From Fidelibacterota bacterium REDSEA-S14_B6 (GTDB taxonomy: Bacteria; Fidelibacterota; Marinisomatia; Marinisomatales; S15-B10): 9,401 nt of DNA. Location: NCBI GenBank assembly GCA_001626655.1, contig LUOC01000049.1, positions 1-9,401 on the forward strand. The letters run 5' to 3'. Made by a program: the position numbers and the translations under genes. Below, piece after piece: positions 8,601 through 9,401 of the stretch; position 1 is the first letter of the stretch; every line of letters starts with the position of its first letter. The notes under the pieces were generated by a model. It was not told the DNA's origin and ran no database searches. It was given only the letters and a program-made list of their open reading frames with translations.

Positions 8601-9063
8601 TTCCGTGGCGCCGACTTCTGATGGCGGCTTCATTGTTGCGGGGATCAGTCAGGCGTTTTTCCCCAACTATGAAGATGTCGTTCTGATCAGGACCGACACC
8701 GCCGGGGAGGTGATTTGGGAGAGGAGTTTTGGAGGGCAGAGCTGGGATCGAGCAGCCGCTGTTCGGCAGACGTCTGACGGTGGATTCCTCGTCGCCGGTT
8801 CATCACAACTGAAGGAAGAAGGGAACGCCAACGCGTGGTTGATGAAGATCGATCTGAACGGCGACCCGCTCTGGGAACGGCGCTTTGAGAGCGGATCCAG
8901 TGATGTCGTCCATGCACTTCAGATCACCTCTGACGGCGGTTGCGTTTTGGCCGGCGCGTCAACCCCTCTCGATGGCGGCCCCGCCGACCTGCTGCTGATT
9001 AAGACTGACGCCCGAGGAATCGTGCCTGAGTCGCCGGTAAGACTGAGTGGACAATTGAGGTAG
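5608..9063 (+). CDS. Large lipoprotein: Ig-like, seven FN3-like domains, seven-bladed propeller
   Basis: This encodes an 1151-residue protein. Residues 1-18 are a lipoprotein signal with lipobox I-I-G-C (Cys18), followed by Asp at +2. About 25-112 is a bacterial Ig-like domain of the Big_7 style (VSYVELWVDGD...EPFTFRWNS). FN3-like domains follow at about 115-208, 209-302, 303-396, 397-490, 491-584, 585-681 and 682-775; each has a core Trp and a DFxxYxL-type strand. Residues 785-1147 are seven propeller blades with the motif T-S-D-G-G-(F/Y), a W-L-x-K-T-D strand and a W-x-x-T-F-G-G strand. No protease, glycosidase or other catalytic set is visible, so it is probably a surface or periplasmic binding or scaffold protein. 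No type IX secretion C-terminal domain follows the propeller; the lipid is the only anchor seen. An AGGA lies 4 nt before the ATG. It sits in the operon with the S9 peptidase and amidohydrolase. Confidence 0.92.
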   Translation: MKIRSVCLAIAVVAIIGCDSTPEVAIDSPAPADTVAEAVAIAVTAIDNDSVSYVELWVDGDSTGLVDDSEPFTFRWNSVEHGSVSNHAIVAVAVDIDGNRGTDTVAVTVNNRGSYPEQRLVDSTSFVNGRYTLRWIMSQDGDFASYRVERSAAAAMTEADTIFTSTRRSDTTFTDRNMDFLTHNHYRIVVTDTLGFESPGPVLRSDLYPPPVAADVTAIDYDLDSMTVTWSRSNSENFVEYRLLTASSETGSKSVAATIDEPTVTSHALSQFDPTRQNWFWILTRNVFEQTTLGAGMTHEPDPLPVPLAVTAVSYNLKELTVEWEASPDNDFRRNELLHSRTEDGIRSVIASFDDPAMTRHIITDFDPTHENWFWVRTTDHWGQRAFGSPMTHKPDPPPGKIAVRSVTYDLNAMTVKWRRSRDRDFLSYEVLRSESEMGEKELLEIITNRKQTTYKLKSFNPGSENWFWVRVTDYWGQTYLGPGRTHTVDPHPAPSDVDSVWYDEQKITVTWSSSQEEDFSHYQLYVSDTEFGARRKIVKIGSADRNSYVLRHFDPTKENWFSIDVVDKWGLTTRGKGATNEANSPPEAIRITAVDYNFEQFDITWRKSAQTDFSFYDLLVSEARDGPQRRLVTLTSPDDTVHTIAGRGVFDPSCEQWFTIRTGDIWGQETSGPGFRVIDDAPLMSDLRPVEYRKGKFIFRWSGNSEEDFRRYTLYESMTPDMLSSENVYTSEERGDTSAVLNGIDPWESRFYALEVEDVWGLKTVSTVVEGSSESWFITALGDERHDEGRAVAETSDGGFIVAGHTYANEDNGDVWLVKTDPKGNIDWAETYGGDGDDHAYSVQVTSDGGYVMAGFSEALAEKWSDAWVIKTDDKGRVEWNRTYGGFRWDKSHNVKQTSDGGYIITGYTFSHGRGSADIWLIKADASGYPVWTQTFGGPDWEYGYAVEETDDGGFIITGFTETEDKKSSRIWLVRTDSHGEEQWTQTFGSRDQNEGYSVAPTSDGGFIVAGISQAFFPNYEDVVLIRTDTAGEVIWERSFGGQSWDRAAAVRQTSDGGFLVAGSSQLKEEGNANAWLMKIDLNGDPLWERRFESGSSDVVHALQITSDGGCVLAGASTPLDGGPADLLLIKTDARGIVPESPVRLSGQLR
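6232..7650 (+). repeat. Tandem FN3-like units with 94-residue period (lipoprotein residues 209-681)
   Basis: Five homologous units begin at residues 209, 303, 397, 491 and 585. The first four are each exactly 94 residues (282 bp); the fifth is 97 because of a short insertion before its FDP motif (GRGVFDP). Each unit starts with a Pro-rich linker, has a core Trp at unit position 22, and carries an FDPT.ENWFW-like strand (Trp279, 373, 467 and 561 at the first Trp) followed by D.WGQ. The DNA copies have diverged, so this is an old duplication rather than a recent expansion. A canonical FN3 precedes the array (115-208) and a more divergent one follows it (682-775). Confidence 0.88.
7960..9048 (+). 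repeat. Seven-bladed propeller repeats, 52-residue period (residues 785-1147)
   Basis: Blades begin at residues 785, 836, 888, 940, 992, 1044 and 1096. Blade 1 is 51 residues and blades 2-7 are exactly 52 (156 bp). Each has TSDGG (TDDGG in blade 4) followed by a hydrophobic strand and a second strand of the W-L-x-K-T-D type. Blades 1-6 end in a W-x-x-T-F-G-G-like strand. Blade 7 lacks that last strand, but SWFITALG just before blade 1 (776-783) fits it. This would close the ring in the usual velcro manner. Confidence 0.9.
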
Positions 9064-9087
9064 GGCCGAAACCTCGACATTTCACAA

Positions 9088-9401
9088 ATGTTAACACTTT
9101 CCCGCTGTAATAACATCGATGACCTCAGGACGCTCGCCAAACGGCGTCTTCCCCGATCCATGTTTCACTACATTGACGGTGGGGCGGACGACGAGGTGAC
9201 GCTCCGCCGGAACACCGATGCCTTCGACGACTACGAGCTTCAGCCCCGCTTCCTTAGACCGGTGAATGAGATTGATACATCCGTCACGGTGCTGGGCAGG
9301 AATCTGGACGTCCCCTTCCTCATCGCTCCCACAGGCATGTCGCGCCTTTTCCACCACCACAAGGAGAACGCCGTGGCCCGTGCGGCGGCACAGTTCGGGA
9401 C
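9088..9401 (+). CDS. FMN-dependent alpha-hydroxy-acid dehydrogenase/oxidase, N-terminal part
   Basis: The ATG at 9088 opens a frame with no stop up to the window end, giving 104 residues of a protein normally of about 350-400. The start LAKRRLPRSMFHYIDGGADDE, with Tyr28 in the YIDGG motif, and the APTGMSRLFH segment at 80-89 are signatures of the lactate dehydrogenase/glycolate oxidase family. These enzymes bind FMN and oxidise L-2-hydroxy acids to 2-keto acids. Lactate, glycolate and mandelate members cannot be told apart from this fragment, because the catalytic His/Arg region lies outside the window. It follows the lipoprotein stop by 24 nt. No Shine-Dalgarno is visible at a normal distance; the nearest purine-rich stretch (GAGGTAGGG) is more than 20 nt away. 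The start is still favoured because the family N-terminus begins here. Confidence 0.9.
   Translation, partial: MLTLSRCNNIDDLRTLAKRRLPRSMFHYIDGGADDEVTLRRNTDAFDDYELQPRFLRPVNEIDTSVTVLGRNLDVPFLIAPTGMSRLFHHHKENAVARAAAQFG

Noticed and set aside
6232..9048. Regular repeats considered as a CRISPR or DNA satellite array
   Set aside because: The periods of 282 and 156 bp are codon multiples, the copies are conserved as protein rather than as DNA, and there are no short identical repeats with unique spacers.
7960..9048. Sialidase-type Asp-box interpretation of the SDGG motifs
   Set aside because: The Asp-box needs a S-x-D-x-G-x-T-W pattern. Here the motif is T-S-D-G-G-(F/Y) followed by a hydrophobic strand, and no sialidase catalytic Arg/Tyr/Glu set is visible.

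Overview
The window reads as a bacterial chromosomal stretch with seven genes and no sign of an RNA gene, CRISPR array, insertion sequence or phage element. Gram-negative cell architecture is suggested by two lipoproteins with clear lipoboxes, two proteins with Sec-type signal peptides and an exported amidohydrolase. The mix of an exported S9 peptidase, an exported amidohydrolase and a large lipoprotein of Ig/FN3 and propeller repeats would fit a member of the FCB superphylum such as a Neomarinimicrobiota-like marine lineage. That placement is an inference from gene style only and is weak, because no rRNA or marker gene is present.

Left part (1-1620). A partial plus-strand gene ends at 241. 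It faces a two-gene minus-strand unit: a TPR lipoprotein (814-1599), then a small secreted NTF2/SnoaL-like protein (313-783). A perfect 22-bp inverted repeat at 254-303 lies between the convergent ends and should stop transcription from both sides. The two minus-strand genes begin with almost identical 25-nt leader/start segments, and a good sigma70-type promoter lies upstream at 1667-1695. This part is clearly more AT-rich than the rest (sampled lines about 30-45% GC).

Right part (1815-9401). Four plus-strand genes are packed head to tail with gaps of 20, 29 and 24 nt, so they look like one operon. They encode an exported S9 prolyl-oligopeptidase-family peptidase with a complete Ser-Asp-His triad; an exported metal-dependent amidohydrolase with a complete binuclear-site ligand set, including the Lys expected to be carboxylated; an 1151-residue lipoprotein; and the start of an FMN-dependent alpha-hydroxy-acid dehydrogenase cut by the window end. 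The first two suggest peptide (or acyl/aminoacyl amide) breakdown outside the cytoplasm. The lipoprotein is probably an adhesive, binding or scaffold protein beside them. The hydroxy-acid enzyme is cytoplasmic or membrane-associated and could oxidise lactate-like products.

The most unusual object is the 1151-residue lipoprotein (5608-9063): a lipid anchor, an Ig-like domain, seven FN3-like domains and a seven-bladed propeller. Four successive FN3 units have an exact 94-residue period and share an NWF(W/S) signature. Six consecutive propeller blades have an exact 52-residue period, and the strand missing from blade 7 appears to be supplied from just before blade 1. I see no convincing undescribed defence, mobile or RNA system.
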